A stretch of 64,000 bases of DNA from JAWXBG01 sp044375415 (lineage in GTDB: Bacteria; Bacteroidota; Bacteroidia; Flavobacteriales_D; Sanyastnellaceae): positions 23,500 through 87,499 of the forward strand of contig JBILMS010000006.1 of the NCBI GenBank assembly GCA_044375415.1, written 5' to 3'. Under the pieces are notes generated by a model. That model searched no databases, was not told where the DNA came from, and worked only from the letters and a program-made list of their open reading frames with translations. This document shows positions 1 to 7,977 of this stretch, in pieces. The stretch's first letter is position 1; every line of letters begins with the position of its first letter. The position numbers were made by a program, and so were the translations under genes.

Positions 1-52
1 CCCAGATAAACACGATCACGTGCATCAGGATAAGATTTCTATACTTTCCCAT
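1..52 (-). CDS. N-terminal fragment of a membrane protein, possibly an EamA/DMT-family transporter (runs off the window)
   Basis: An ATG on the minus strand at 52 opens a frame with no stop before the window edge (17 codons: MGKYRNLILMHVIVFIWG). It overlaps the 3' end of the DUF502 gene by 14 bp, a typical operon arrangement in this window. A short basic start followed by a hydrophobic stretch ending in IWG resembles the first transmembrane helix of EamA drug/metabolite transporters, but so little sequence is visible that the family is a guess. That a gene starts here is more secure than its name. Confidence 0.45.
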   Translation of the reverse strand, partial: MGKYRNLILMHVIVFIW

Positions 53-665
53 GGTGTTCATCGTGATCAATCTCAACAACACCTCCGGAGATTACGTATT
101 TCATTACATCCACGGCGTTCTTATCAATTAGAATCACATTTTTTTTCGGCACAATAATAAGATGCCCCGAAATACTATAACTCATTGGCATATACACCGC
201 CACTTTTTCGTTCGAAATTTTACCCAGATCACTTAAGTCTTCATCGGTAATAAATCCAATTACCTCCACATCCATTTCTGAAGACAATTTCACGAGAACG
301 GGGCGATCAAATCTTTTTTTAGATCCAACAAAAGCACCCAGCACTTCGGTCATACTCTTATAAACCGTTTTGATAAGAGGTATCCTATCCAGAAGTTTTT
401 CCAATCGTCTTCTGATCGGTTCATTAATAAACTTTGTGCCCGCCCATCCAAGTACGATTAATAATAGAAGTAAAAAAACTATACCAACTCCCGGGTATTC
501 TCTTTCACCAGGAATAAGGTTGTCGAGAAAAATAAATATGTTGTAAATAACATAACATGTCACCGCCACAGGAACGGCTATGAGCAATCCATTTAGGACA
601 TAGTTGACGATTCGTCGGGCAAACGACTTTCGAACCTTTCGCGAATAATCTCCAAGATTAGACAT
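39..665 (-). CDS. DUF502 family membrane protein
   Basis: A 208-residue inner-membrane protein. Two hydrophobic segments lie near the N-terminus (around IVNYVLNGLLIAVPVAVTCY and VGIVFLLLLLIVLGWAG), followed by a soluble part containing IPLIKTVYKSMTEVL and GHLIIVPKKNVILID, which match the DUF502 pattern. The biochemical function is unknown. The open frame extends upstream to a GTG at 704 inside the preceding symporter gene; the ATG at 665 is preferred because it sits 15 bp after that gene's stop behind an A-rich stretch. It is probably co-transcribed with the symporter upstream and the partial membrane protein downstream. Confidence 0.85.
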   Translation of the reverse strand: MSNLGDYSRKVRKSFARRIVNYVLNGLLIAVPVAVTCYVIYNIFIFLDNLIPGEREYPGVGIVFLLLLLIVLGWAGTKFINEPIRRRLEKLLDRIPLIKTVYKSMTEVLGAFVGSKKRFDRPVLVKLSSEMDVEVIGFITDEDLSDLGKISNEKVAVYMPMSYSISGHLIIVPKKNVILIDKNAVDVMKYVISGGVVEIDHDEHHGKV

Positions 666-679
666 CGTTTTTTTACGTA

Positions 680-1927
680 TTAATGGTCCATTGCTTTTTC
701 CCACTTGCTCACTGCAACGGTTGCTACAGCATTTCCAACTACGTTGGTGGCACTTCGTCCCATATCCAGCAATTGATCTATTCCGAGCAGCAACAACAAA
801 CCCTCTTCAGGAATATCAAATGTGGCGAGCGTTCCGGCTATTACCACCAATGAAGCTCTTGGAACACCGGCAATTCCCTTGCTGGTTAGCATCAAAATAA
901 GTAACATAGAAATCTGCACCCCGATGGGCATATCAATGCCATAACTCTGAGCGATAAAAATCGAGGCGAAAGTCATATACATCATTGAGCCATCGAGATT
1001 AAAAGAATAACCGAGGGGCAAAACAAAACCTACGATTTTATCCTTGCAACCAAATCTCTCGAGTTCTTCCATTGTCTTTGGAAGAGCTGCCTCGCTTGAG
1101 GCTGTAGAGAATGCAATCAAGAGAGGTTCTTTTATTCTTGAAATAAGCGTAAGAACTCGCCTTCTGACCAAGAAAAAACCTGCGAGCAATAAGACGATCC
1201 AAAGTAATAAGAGAGCTGCGTAAAATTCGCTGATGAACAATCCGTAGGTAGCTAATATTCCAATGCCTTGCTTGGCTATTACGGCGGCCATAGCGGCGAA
1301 TACAGCTATAGGCGCGAGATTCATCACAAAAGAAGTTACCTTGAGCATCACATGCGAGACGCTATCCATAAATTCAATGACCGGCTTTCCCTTCTCTCCA
1401 ATAGCCGCTACCGCAGTACCGAAGAAAAGTGAGAAGACCACGATTTGTAGAAGTTCGTTGTGAGCCATTGCATCGATGATACTGGAGGGAAAGACATGTT
1501 CTAAAAAACCCTTTACGGTCATACTTATGCCTTCAAGTCCTGTTTCAGCGCCGGTTTCAGGAAGAGGTAAATTCATCATTTTACCCGGCTGCCACCAATT
1601 AACTAACACTAAGCCCAGAAAAAGAGATACGAAAGAAGCGGACATAAACCACAACATCGTCTTCCCTCCTATTCGTCCAACGGTTTTAAGATCTCCTAAT
1701 TTACTTATCCCTACAACCAAAGTAGAAATAACCAAGGGTGCAATAATCATTTTAATAAGGCGGAGAAAAACCATTGAGATATTGGATATCCCATCCGAGA
1801 AGCCTTTCACGGCCGTGGCATCTGTGACACCATCCACTGTGTTGTAGTTTCTAACCAGCGCACCACACACACCTCCCAGAATCATGGAGACAATGATAAA
1901 TAACGTAAGCTTATTGGATTTGGTCAT
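680..1927 (-). CDS. Dicarboxylate/amino acid:cation symporter (DAACS family, GltP/DctA-like)
   Basis: A 415-residue secondary transporter with about eight hydrophobic helices. The family hallmarks are visible: the serine-rich reentrant-loop motif STASSEAALPKT near residue 275, the GYSFNLDGSMMYM motif near residue 305, and SKGIAGVPRASLVV followed by a late DMGRSATNVVGNAVA segment, which together form the cation and substrate sites in GltPh-type transporters. The substrate (glutamate, aspartate or C4-dicarboxylates) cannot be read from sequence. The open frame begins at a TTG (1954), but the ATG at 1927 gives the normal short basic N-terminus (MTKSNKL). DUF502 lies 15 bp downstream. Confidence 0.93.
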   Translation of the reverse strand: MTKSNKLTLFIIVSMILGGVCGALVRNYNTVDGVTDATAVKGFSDGISNISMVFLRLIKMIIAPLVISTLVVGISKLGDLKTVGRIGGKTMLWFMSASFVSLFLGLVLVNWWQPGKMMNLPLPETGAETGLEGISMTVKGFLEHVFPSSIIDAMAHNELLQIVVFSLFFGTAVAAIGEKGKPVIEFMDSVSHVMLKVTSFVMNLAPIAVFAAMAAVIAKQGIGILATYGLFISEFYAALLLLWIVLLLAGFFLVRRRVLTLISRIKEPLLIAFSTASSEAALPKTMEELERFGCKDKIVGFVLPLGYSFNLDGSMMYMTFASIFIAQSYGIDMPIGVQISMLLILMLTSKGIAGVPRASLVVIAGTLATFDIPEEGLLLLLGIDQLLDMGRSATNVVGNAVATVAVSKWEKAMDH

Positions 1928-1997
1928 AGAGCAAAATGGAATAGTTGGCCGCAAGATAACTCAGGTGGCGGAGCTAGATCAATTCAAAATCTATAAC

Positions 1998-3899
1998 TCA
2001 ATACGCTCTTTCGCTTCTTCCCTCGATGTAGTTCATATAGGCCTTATTCACCACCTTGTTTCCACCCGGGGTAGGATAATGGCCTGTAAAATACCAGTCG
2101 CCGGCATTGTTCGGGCATGCCTGATGCAGACCTTCTATACTTTGAAAGATCACTTTGATCTTGGCTTTGGTGCCCGGTGGGGTGACCAATTGAGCAACCT
2201 TATCTGAAATTTCTTCTACGGTAAAGGGTTCATAGACCTCGCGGACATAGTTTTTCACCGTTTCCTTCGGGGCGCTCTGCTGATCTTTACATTTTTTGTA
2301 GACATCCTGTAAGATCAGTTCAGTGCCGCGTTCTTTATGAAGTTCAACCGCAGCTTGAAAAGCAATAAAATCGCCCATACGAGCCATATCTATGCCGTAA
2401 CAATCGGGGTATCGGATCTGGGGAGCTGAGGAAACAATGATGATCTGAGCAGGATTCAATCGATCGAGCATTTTGATGATCGACTTTTTGAGGGTCGTGC
2501 CTCGAACTATGCTATCGTCGATAACTACCAAGCTATCGGTGCCAGCTTTCACTGTTCCATAGGTTACATCGTAAACGTGGGCGACCATATCATCGCGAGC
2601 ACTGTCTTGTGTAATGAAAGTGCGCATTTTTACGTCTTTGATCGCGATCTTTTCTATTCGGGCGCGTTGACGGAGGATGGCCTCGATTTGTTCGGCGTTT
2701 GAAGTTCCGTTGAGAGCTATGATCTGCCGGATTTTTCGATCGTTTAAGCGATCTTCCAATTCCTTTATCATTCCATAAAAGCCGATTTCCGCGGTGTTTG
2801 GGATAAACGAAAAAACCGTGTTTTCCAGATCTTCGTTGATGGCCTTCATAATCGTCGGCACCAAGTTGCGACCCAGTTGTTTCCTTTCCAAGTAAATATC
2901 CTTATCGTTTCCTCGAGAGAAGTAGATTCTCTCGAAACTACACGCCTTTTTCACCAGAGGTTCCCGGACCATTTTCATGTCGGTCTGACCATTTTTCTTC
3001 ACGATCAATGCATGCCCCGGGGTCACTTCTTTAATTTCATCCAGAGGCACATTAAAGGCGGTTTGGATCGGAGGTCTCTCGCTTGTAACCACCACAATTT
3101 CTTCGTCTTCGAAATAATAAGCCGGACGAATACCGGACGGGTCGCGCAAAACGAAGGCATCACCATGGCCGAACATACCTGCCATTGCATAACCGCCATC
3201 CCATTCGCGAGAAGCACGTTGCAATACACGCTGTACATCGAGGTTTTTGGCAATAAGTTCAGATATCTGCATATTGCTATACCCCTGTGGGTTGTACATA
3301 TCAAAAAGTCGTTGGTTTTCTTCGTCGAGGAAGTGACCAATTTTCTCCATGACGGTAACGGTATCCGCTTTTTCCTTTGGGTGCTGACCTAGTTCTACCA
3401 GAAGTCCAAAGAGTTCATCCACGTTGGTGAGATTGAAGTTTCCGGCCACGACGAGGTTTCGGGTCATCCAGTTATTTTGACGCAAAAAGGGATGACATTG
3501 TTCTACGTTGTTTCCCCCGTATGTCCCGTATCGGAGATGTCCCATAAACACTTCACCGGTAAAGGCGAAATGATCTTTGAGGTATTGCGAATCTTTAAGC
3601 TTTTCGGGATGTTTTTCTTCGAGTTCAGAAAAGCGAGTCATCACACTCTGAAAAATCTCTTGAATGGCCTGTTTGTGGGCCGATCTTTTTCGCGAGATGT
3701 ATCTCTTGCCGGGTTCGGGGTCCAATTTAATATTGGCTATACCCGCTCCATCTTGTCCCCTATTGTGCATCTTCTCCATGAGGAGATACAGCTTATTCAG
3801 GCCGTAGAAGGGGGTTCCGTATTTTTCGGTGTAAAACTGAAGAGGCTTCTTCAGTCTAAGGAGTACGATACCGCACTCGTGCTTTATCTGGTCGCTCAT
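1998..3899 (-). CDS. purF: Amidophosphoribosyltransferase (PurF) family protein, long Bacteroidota form
   Basis: 633 residues, longer than the roughly 500 of classical PurF, which transfers glutamine ammonia to PRPP as the first step of purine synthesis. The N-terminal glutamine amidotransferase has the candidate nucleophile Cys9 in HECGI, so an eight-residue propeptide must be removed. HNRGQDGAGIA and GHLRYGTYG are conserved. The phosphoribosyltransferase half carries an intact PRPP loop, VVIDDSIVRGTT, near residue 458. Where classical PurF has an Asn-Gly oxyanion pair (HNGNLTN), this protein has AGNFNLTN, so the glycine is phenylalanine. Long paralogues of this type occur in Bacteroidota beside a standard PurF (recalled, not checked), so the symbol gives the family and not a proven role. 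Confidence 0.9.
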   Translation of the reverse strand: MSDQIKHECGIVLLRLKKPLQFYTEKYGTPFYGLNKLYLLMEKMHNRGQDGAGIANIKLDPEPGKRYISRKRSAHKQAIQEIFQSVMTRFSELEEKHPEKLKDSQYLKDHFAFTGEVFMGHLRYGTYGGNNVEQCHPFLRQNNWMTRNLVVAGNFNLTNVDELFGLLVELGQHPKEKADTVTVMEKIGHFLDEENQRLFDMYNPQGYSNMQISELIAKNLDVQRVLQRASREWDGGYAMAGMFGHGDAFVLRDPSGIRPAYYFEDEEIVVVTSERPPIQTAFNVPLDEIKEVTPGHALIVKKNGQTDMKMVREPLVKKACSFERIYFSRGNDKDIYLERKQLGRNLVPTIMKAINEDLENTVFSFIPNTAEIGFYGMIKELEDRLNDRKIRQIIALNGTSNAEQIEAILRQRARIEKIAIKDVKMRTFITQDSARDDMVAHVYDVTYGTVKAGTDSLVVIDDSIVRGTTLKKSIIKMLDRLNPAQIIIVSSAPQIRYPDCYGIDMARMGDFIAFQAAVELHKERGTELILQDVYKKCKDQQSAPKETVKNYVREVYEPFTVEEISDKVAQLVTPPGTKAKIKVIFQSIEGLHQACPNNAGDWYFTGHYPTPGGNKVVNKAYMNYIEGRSERAY

Positions 3900-3940
3900 G
3901 TATAACCACTGAAGGCGGGGAAGCCTTTACAATGAGGCCG

Positions 3941-3948
3941 CAAAAATA
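3941..3948 (-). promoter_or_regulatory. Candidate -7 promoter element upstream of the PurF-family gene
   Basis: On the minus strand the sequence TATTTTTG is an exact match to the Bacteroidota -7 consensus TAnnTTTG, about 42 nt upstream of the ATG. No clear TTG -33 element lies 17-23 nt further upstream. A small hairpin (AAGGC/GCCTT) sits in the predicted leader. Confidence 0.45.
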
Positions 3949-4078
3949 GCTATCTAAAAGTGGTTTTGTTTACTTTTTTCCTAACTGAGGTCAATGAAAC
4001 CAAAGTTTTTCAAATTTTTTTTGCTGTTTTTATGGAATCCGAAAAACGCTTGCATCTTACTATCAAACACACACAATT

Positions 4079-4825
4079 ATGAACAGTATAAAACACATCC
4101 TTTTCGCACTCGGATTCATTTTATCTGCAACCACATTTGCCCAAACTGCCGGAGAAATCCAGGGGAAGGTATTTGACAAAAATGGGGACACGCTTCCCGG
4201 AGCTTTGGTGGAGGCCCGAAATGGCACCAACAAATACGGAACGGGAGCTGATTTAGATGGCGCTTACGTTATCAAACCCATTCCATTCGGAACGTATGAC
4301 GTTTACTTCATTTCAACCGGTAAAGACACTACAGTTATTAAAAATGTGGTTGTAACACCCGACCGCATCACCTTTCCGGAAACGGTTTTTCTGGCTGATG
4401 CAACCACTGGATACACTTTCGGAACTGTACGCGTTTTTGATTATCTCGACCCCCTCATCCACCGAGATGGCGAAACTGTAACAACTATTCGTTCCAAAGA
4501 ACTAAAAAACATGCCTGCAGCAAAGGGCGGTAAAATTGGAAACATTGTTGCCGCCTTAAGTAGCGACGTTAAAACGGGTCAAGATGGTGAGTTGTACTTC
4601 CGAGGAAGCCGCAGTGGAAGCGTTATCTATTTCATTGATGGGGTAAAATTCCGAGGACGCGCACCGTCCATTCCGGGGAGTGGAATTGGAAGTGTTTCGG
4701 TATACACCGGAGGAGTGCCTGCCAAATATGGCGACACGACTGGAGGAGTTGTAATTATTGAAACAAAAAGTTATCTCGACGCTTGGAGAGAGAAAAATGA
4801 CAGACTTGCAGGAAACGCCCGCTAA
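4079..4825 (+). CDS. Secreted barrel-less protein with carboxypeptidase-like domain and TonB-receptor plug domain
   Basis: 248 residues. A signal peptide (MNSIKHILFALGFILSATTFAQ) is followed by a CarboxypepD-regulatory-like beta-sandwich (about 28-105, IQGKVFDKNGDTLPGALVEA) and a TonB-receptor plug-like domain (about 120-235: ELYFRGSRSGSVIYFIDGVK, GSGIGSVSVYTGGVPAKYGD). In a normal TonB-dependent receptor a beta-barrel of about 500 residues would follow. Here the protein stops and a strong terminator begins 10 bp later, so no barrel remnant exists. It is therefore probably an intact plug-only protein, not a broken receptor. An ECF sigma/anti-sigma pair follows after the terminator. Role unknown; a sensory or scaffolding function in the outer membrane is conceivable. 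Confidence 0.85.
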   Translation: MNSIKHILFALGFILSATTFAQTAGEIQGKVFDKNGDTLPGALVEARNGTNKYGTGADLDGAYVIKPIPFGTYDVYFISTGKDTTVIKNVVVTPDRITFPETVFLADATTGYTFGTVRVFDYLDPLIHRDGETVTTIRSKELKNMPAAKGGKIGNIVAALSSDVKTGQDGELYFRGSRSGSVIYFIDGVKFRGRAPSIPGSGIGSVSVYTGGVPAKYGDTTGGVVIIETKSYLDAWREKNDRLAGNAR

Positions 4826-4835
4826 GAACTAAAGT

Positions 4836-4880
4836 AAGTGCGGCTTTGATCCATAGGACAAAGCCGCACTTTATCTATTT
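4836..4880 (+). terminator. Rho-independent terminator after the plug-domain gene
   Basis: A perfect 13-bp stem (AAGTGCGGCTTTG at 4836-4848 with its complement at 4859-4871) closes a 10-nt loop and is followed by the T-rich TTTATCTATTT. It separates the plug-domain gene from the sigma-factor gene, so these are probably separate transcripts. Confidence 0.85.
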
Positions 4881-4924
4881 CACTATATTTATACTGTTTG
4901 AAAGCAGATGCCCACATAAGCCGC

Positions 4925-5473
4925 ATGAACGATCAGCAACTTCTGCTGAGTTATCGTCATGATGGAAATAGCCGTTGGGTAGGCGAGCTTTTTGAGCGAT
5001 ATAAACACTTGCTTTTTGGTGTTTGCTTAAAGTACCTCAAAAATAGAGAAGAAGCGAAAGATGCGTTAATGGGTGTTTTTGAAAAACTCATTGACGATTT
5101 AAAGAATAAAGAAGTTGAGAATTTTCCTTCATGGTCGTACACCGTTGCCAAAAATTATTGTTTGATGGCATTGCGAAAACGTTCGGGACAAATGGCTCGA
5201 ATGGAGGTGTACAAAAAACAAGTAGATGGGCAGGATTTAATCGACCACACTGCCATCACTAGTGCAGAAATGCTAGAGGCCGGACTTCAGAAATTGGAAA
5301 ATGCCATTGCCGATTTAAGTGCCGAACAGCGAATTTGTGTACACATGTTTTACATCGAAGAGAAGAGTTACAAAGAAATAGCAGACCACACAAACCTTCA
5401 TTTGAATGAGGTGAAATCACACATTCAAAATGGACGTCGCAACTTGAAGATCAAACTAACAGCCACAGCATGA
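4925..5473 (+). CDS. RNA polymerase ECF-type sigma-70 factor
   Basis: 182 residues. Region 2 is recognised by LFERYKHLLFGVCLKYLKNREEAKDALMGVF and the following NFPSWSYTVAKNYCLMALRK. Region 4 is recognised by ADLSAEQRICVHMFYIEEKSYKEIADHTNLHLNEVKSHIQNGRRNLK, the helix-turn-helix that contacts the -35 element. The frame can be read from a TTG at 4898; the ATG at 4925 (MNDQQLLLSYRHDGN) is chosen because it gives the usual compact ECF N-terminus. The stop overlaps the start of the next gene by 4 bp (ATGA), so the two products are translationally coupled, as is normal for ECF sigma/anti-sigma pairs. Confidence 0.93.
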   Translation: MNDQQLLLSYRHDGNSRWVGELFERYKHLLFGVCLKYLKNREEAKDALMGVFEKLIDDLKNKEVENFPSWSYTVAKNYCLMALRKRSGQMARMEVYKKQVDGQDLIDHTAITSAEMLEAGLQKLENAIADLSAEQRICVHMFYIEEKSYKEIADHTNLHLNEVKSHIQNGRRNLKIKLTATA

Positions 5474-6621
5474 ACACGCCTGGAACACAGCCGGCTTATC
5501 CGAGTATCAATGAAATAGAGCAGTACTTGCAGGGGACACTTCCCGCAAGCCGATCTCGAGAAATCGAATTGCTCGCTATGGAAGAACCCATGGTAGCCGA
5601 TGCTATTGAAGGCTATTCCGAAGTGCCTGCATTTGATGCCGTTCAGGATATTCAATTTCATAATACAACAACCACCGGAGGAACACCTTGGTGGCATATC
5701 ACCGGTTGGATCGTTGGAGTATCCGTTGGAATATTACTCGCAGTGCTATTCATTCCAAGCAATGATGAGCAAAAAGCGGAACAGCCAAGAGAGCAGAAAA
5801 CTCCACTACCTCCAACCGAACCCGCTGCTATTGCCTCAACTATTTCACCCCTCACTGCTACCGGGAATAACGTAAATCCATCGACGATTGAAAATACTAT
5901 TCGCACTTCTCCTTCAGACAAGAACTTACCAAGTGCGTTAAGCCAGACCGAATTTGATGATGTGATCATTAACGACTCCACGGATTTACTTAGTGAAAAT
6001 CCGGACGATCGAGTAAAAGTGATTCAAATGGATTCGAATTTGCCGGTACTTCTAGACGAGGAAAAAAAGGATCCCGCATTAAAAGAATCAATTATTGCGG
6101 GCGGAGCGGACATTACACACTTCAATAATTACAAACTGGTAGATTACACTGTGCTTCGTAAAAAGACGTGGCCCGACTTTTCTCTCGATTCTCTGCACAC
6201 TTCTCCATCTCGCGAAAATGATTTAGACCACGGAGATCCCTTGCGTAGCGAAATTTCACAGAGTGTTCCCTACATTACATACCTAGAGCGCTGTATTAAT
6301 GAATACAGCATGGGCGAATACAAAAGTGCTGCCGAGCAATTCGACCTTATTCTAAAACAATATCCGACCGATTTGAACGCACAATTTTATGGCGCAATGA
6401 GTTATTATCAGATTGAAGACTATGATAAAGCCATTGAGCTATTTAATAAAAGTCTGAAAAATGTCTTTAAGATTTTCCGTGAAGAAAGTGAATTCTACAA
6501 AGCTGTTTCTCTAAAAAAATTAGGTCGCGATGAAGAATCGTTGATCCTCCTTCTCCAAATTATAAACAGCAACGGATACTATAAAGATAGGGCTATACAA
6601 GAAGTACGTTCGTTTGAATAA
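5470..6621 (+). CDS. Probable anti-sigma factor: single-pass membrane protein with C-terminal TPR repeats
   Basis: 383 residues. The cytoplasmic N-terminus (INEIEQYLQGTLPASRSREIELLAMEEPMVADAIEGY) resembles the short E-x-Y-L-x-G-x-L segment seen in many anti-sigma factors, although no zinc ligands are visible. One transmembrane helix (about 74-95, WWHITGWIVGVSVGILLAVL) leads to a low-complexity periplasmic linker (about 100-215) and two or three TPR units near the C-terminus (GEYKSAAEQFDLILKQYPTD, EDYDKAIELFNKSLK). The ATGA overlap with the ECF sigma gene is the main argument for an anti-sigma role. The TPRs presumably sense a periplasmic partner; which one is not evident, though the plug-domain protein just upstream is a candidate. 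Confidence 0.7.
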   Translation: MNTPGTQPAYPSINEIEQYLQGTLPASRSREIELLAMEEPMVADAIEGYSEVPAFDAVQDIQFHNTTTTGGTPWWHITGWIVGVSVGILLAVLFIPSNDEQKAEQPREQKTPLPPTEPAAIASTISPLTATGNNVNPSTIENTIRTSPSDKNLPSALSQTEFDDVIINDSTDLLSENPDDRVKVIQMDSNLPVLLDEEKKDPALKESIIAGGADITHFNNYKLVDYTVLRKKTWPDFSLDSLHTSPSRENDLDHGDPLRSEISQSVPYITYLERCINEYSMGEYKSAAEQFDLILKQYPTDLNAQFYGAMSYYQIEDYDKAIELFNKSLKNVFKIFREESEFYKAVSLKKLGRDEESLILLLQIINSNGYYKDRAIQEVRSFE

Positions 6622-6640
6622 AACGGAAGCGAACTTCCTA

Positions 6641-7711
6641 TTATCCCTGACGGCCCATTTCTCTGAGGTGAACTACGTGTGAACGAACCGCCATCATAAC
6701 CGTTTGATGCTCGTTGTAACGTATTCCAAATTGCTCACATGTTTCCTTGACGATTTTGTTTAGTGCAGGATAATGCACGTGTGAAATTCGCGGGAAAAGG
6801 TGGTGTTCCACTTGGTGATTAAGACCACCGGTAAACCAGTGAACGATTTTATTTCTTGTTGCGAAATTGCTTGTAGTCTGTATTTGGTGGACAGCCCATT
6901 CAGTTTCTGCTACTTGTTCTTTATTGATCGGATTTACAAATTCCGTTTCTTCTACTACGTGCGCCAATTGGAACACAATGGCGATAACGGTACCACAAAT
7001 AACAGTAAGTACGGTGTAACCTATAATCGTTTCCAGTAATCCCACCTGCCAGATTGGAAGTGCTATAAAGACAAACATGTAAGTCAATTTTGTCAACCAA
7101 AAACTTACGTGGTCTTTGAATTTGTATTTTCTAATTTTTGTATCTCCAATTTTTCCACTGAAATACTTTTTATAGTCGAAATAAAACACCCAGAATAAAT
7201 AGTTAAGAGCGTAAAAAATGAAACCATAAATGTGCTGAAAGCGATGGATAGAATGTCTTTTTTGATGCTGATTTAATCGCATAAAAGGTTGAATATCGAT
7301 ATCGTCATCAATACCTTCCACATTTGTGAAGCTATGGTGAATTTGATTGTGTTTCGCTTTCCACAAATGAACATCGCCACCCATTAAGTTGAGGGTGTAG
7401 CCCATCATATTGTTGAGCCAAGTATATTTAGAATAACTACCGTGAGCACCATCGTGCATAACGTTAAAACCAATTCCTGCCAGCGTAAGACCAAGTGCAG
7501 CAGATAATAACAGACTGAGGGCAATACCCGGAGTAAAAAACACGAGCCAAACATAAAGCCCGATCATCATGGAGATAAGAATTCCTGTTTTGAGGTATAT
7601 TTTCCAATCACCCCAGTGGCTTTTGCCGGTTTGTTCGAAATAAGCATCCACTCTTCTTTTTAGTTCATCGAAGAAAGGGTGCTCTTTTGTCTTGAAGGCT
7701 ATAAATGACAT
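6641..7711 (-). CDS. Membrane fatty acid desaturase, front-end type (acyl-CoA/acyl-lipid desaturase)
   Basis: 356 residues. A di-iron membrane desaturase with three histidine boxes: HDGAHGS (about 86), HNQIHH (about 120) and QVEHH (about 299). Glutamine instead of histidine in the third box is the hallmark of front-end (delta-5/delta-6-like) desaturases, but there is no fused cytochrome b5 domain, so an external electron donor is needed. Hydrophobic pairs lie at about 44-80 and 205-255. It probably adjusts membrane lipid unsaturation. It is transcribed alone: convergent with the anti-sigma gene and separated from the RND operon end upstream by 266 bp containing its own promoter and that operon's terminator. 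Confidence 0.92.
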   Translation of the reverse strand: MSFIAFKTKEHPFFDELKRRVDAYFEQTGKSHWGDWKIYLKTGILISMMIGLYVWLVFFTPGIALSLLLSAALGLTLAGIGFNVMHDGAHGSYSKYTWLNNMMGYTLNLMGGDVHLWKAKHNQIHHSFTNVEGIDDDIDIQPFMRLNQHQKRHSIHRFQHIYGFIFYALNYLFWVFYFDYKKYFSGKIGDTKIRKYKFKDHVSFWLTKLTYMFVFIALPIWQVGLLETIIGYTVLTVICGTVIAIVFQLAHVVEETEFVNPINKEQVAETEWAVHQIQTTSNFATRNKIVHWFTGGLNHQVEHHLFPRISHVHYPALNKIVKETCEQFGIRYNEHQTVMMAVRSHVVHLREMGRQG

Positions 7712-7757
7712 GCTTGCGGATTTAATTAATACGGTAAATATCCAGACCGTAATGGCA

Positions 7758-7765
7758 CAAAGGTA
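7758..7765 (-). promoter_or_regulatory. Candidate -7 promoter element of the desaturase gene
   Basis: Minus-strand TACCTTTG matches TAnnTTTG exactly, 46 nt upstream of the ATG; no TTG lies at the ideal -33 spacing. About 100 bp further upstream (7862-7877) is a 6-bp inverted repeat, ATAACA-N4-TGTTAT, which could be an operator. The rest of the 266-bp gap shows nothing else apart from the RND terminator. Confidence 0.5.
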
Positions 7766-7921
7766 ACCATTCGGTGAGGCATTATGAACACAGAACTGTC
7801 ACAAGGCCCAATTGGTTCATTCAAACCTTGTTAACAAAATGCACATCCCGCTAATACTCAGATAACAAGCGTGTTATTATGATACTTTTCATGTAAAAAT
7901 CCTCGACTCCCCGATCAAAAA

Positions 7922-7954
7922 GACAAAAAAAGAGCTCGCAAAAGCGAGCTCTTT
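7922..7954 (-). terminator. Rho-independent terminator of the efflux operon
   Basis: A perfect 11-bp stem (AAAGAGCTCGC, 7929-7939; complement 7944-7954) with an AAAA loop. On the minus strand it is followed by a run of seven T, 24 bp past the stop of the RND pump gene. Confidence 0.88.
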
Positions 7955-7977
7955 GGATTACGAGTGCAACCTTCACA

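Noticed and set aside
3477..3905. 142-codon plus-strand frame opposite the PurF gene start
   Set aside because: Fully antisense to a well-conserved PurF-family protein; no domain or start context.
4079..4825. Plug-domain protein as a frameshifted TonB receptor
   Set aside because: The 99 bp between its stop and the sigma gene hold a terminator and no barrel-like coding sequence in any frame.
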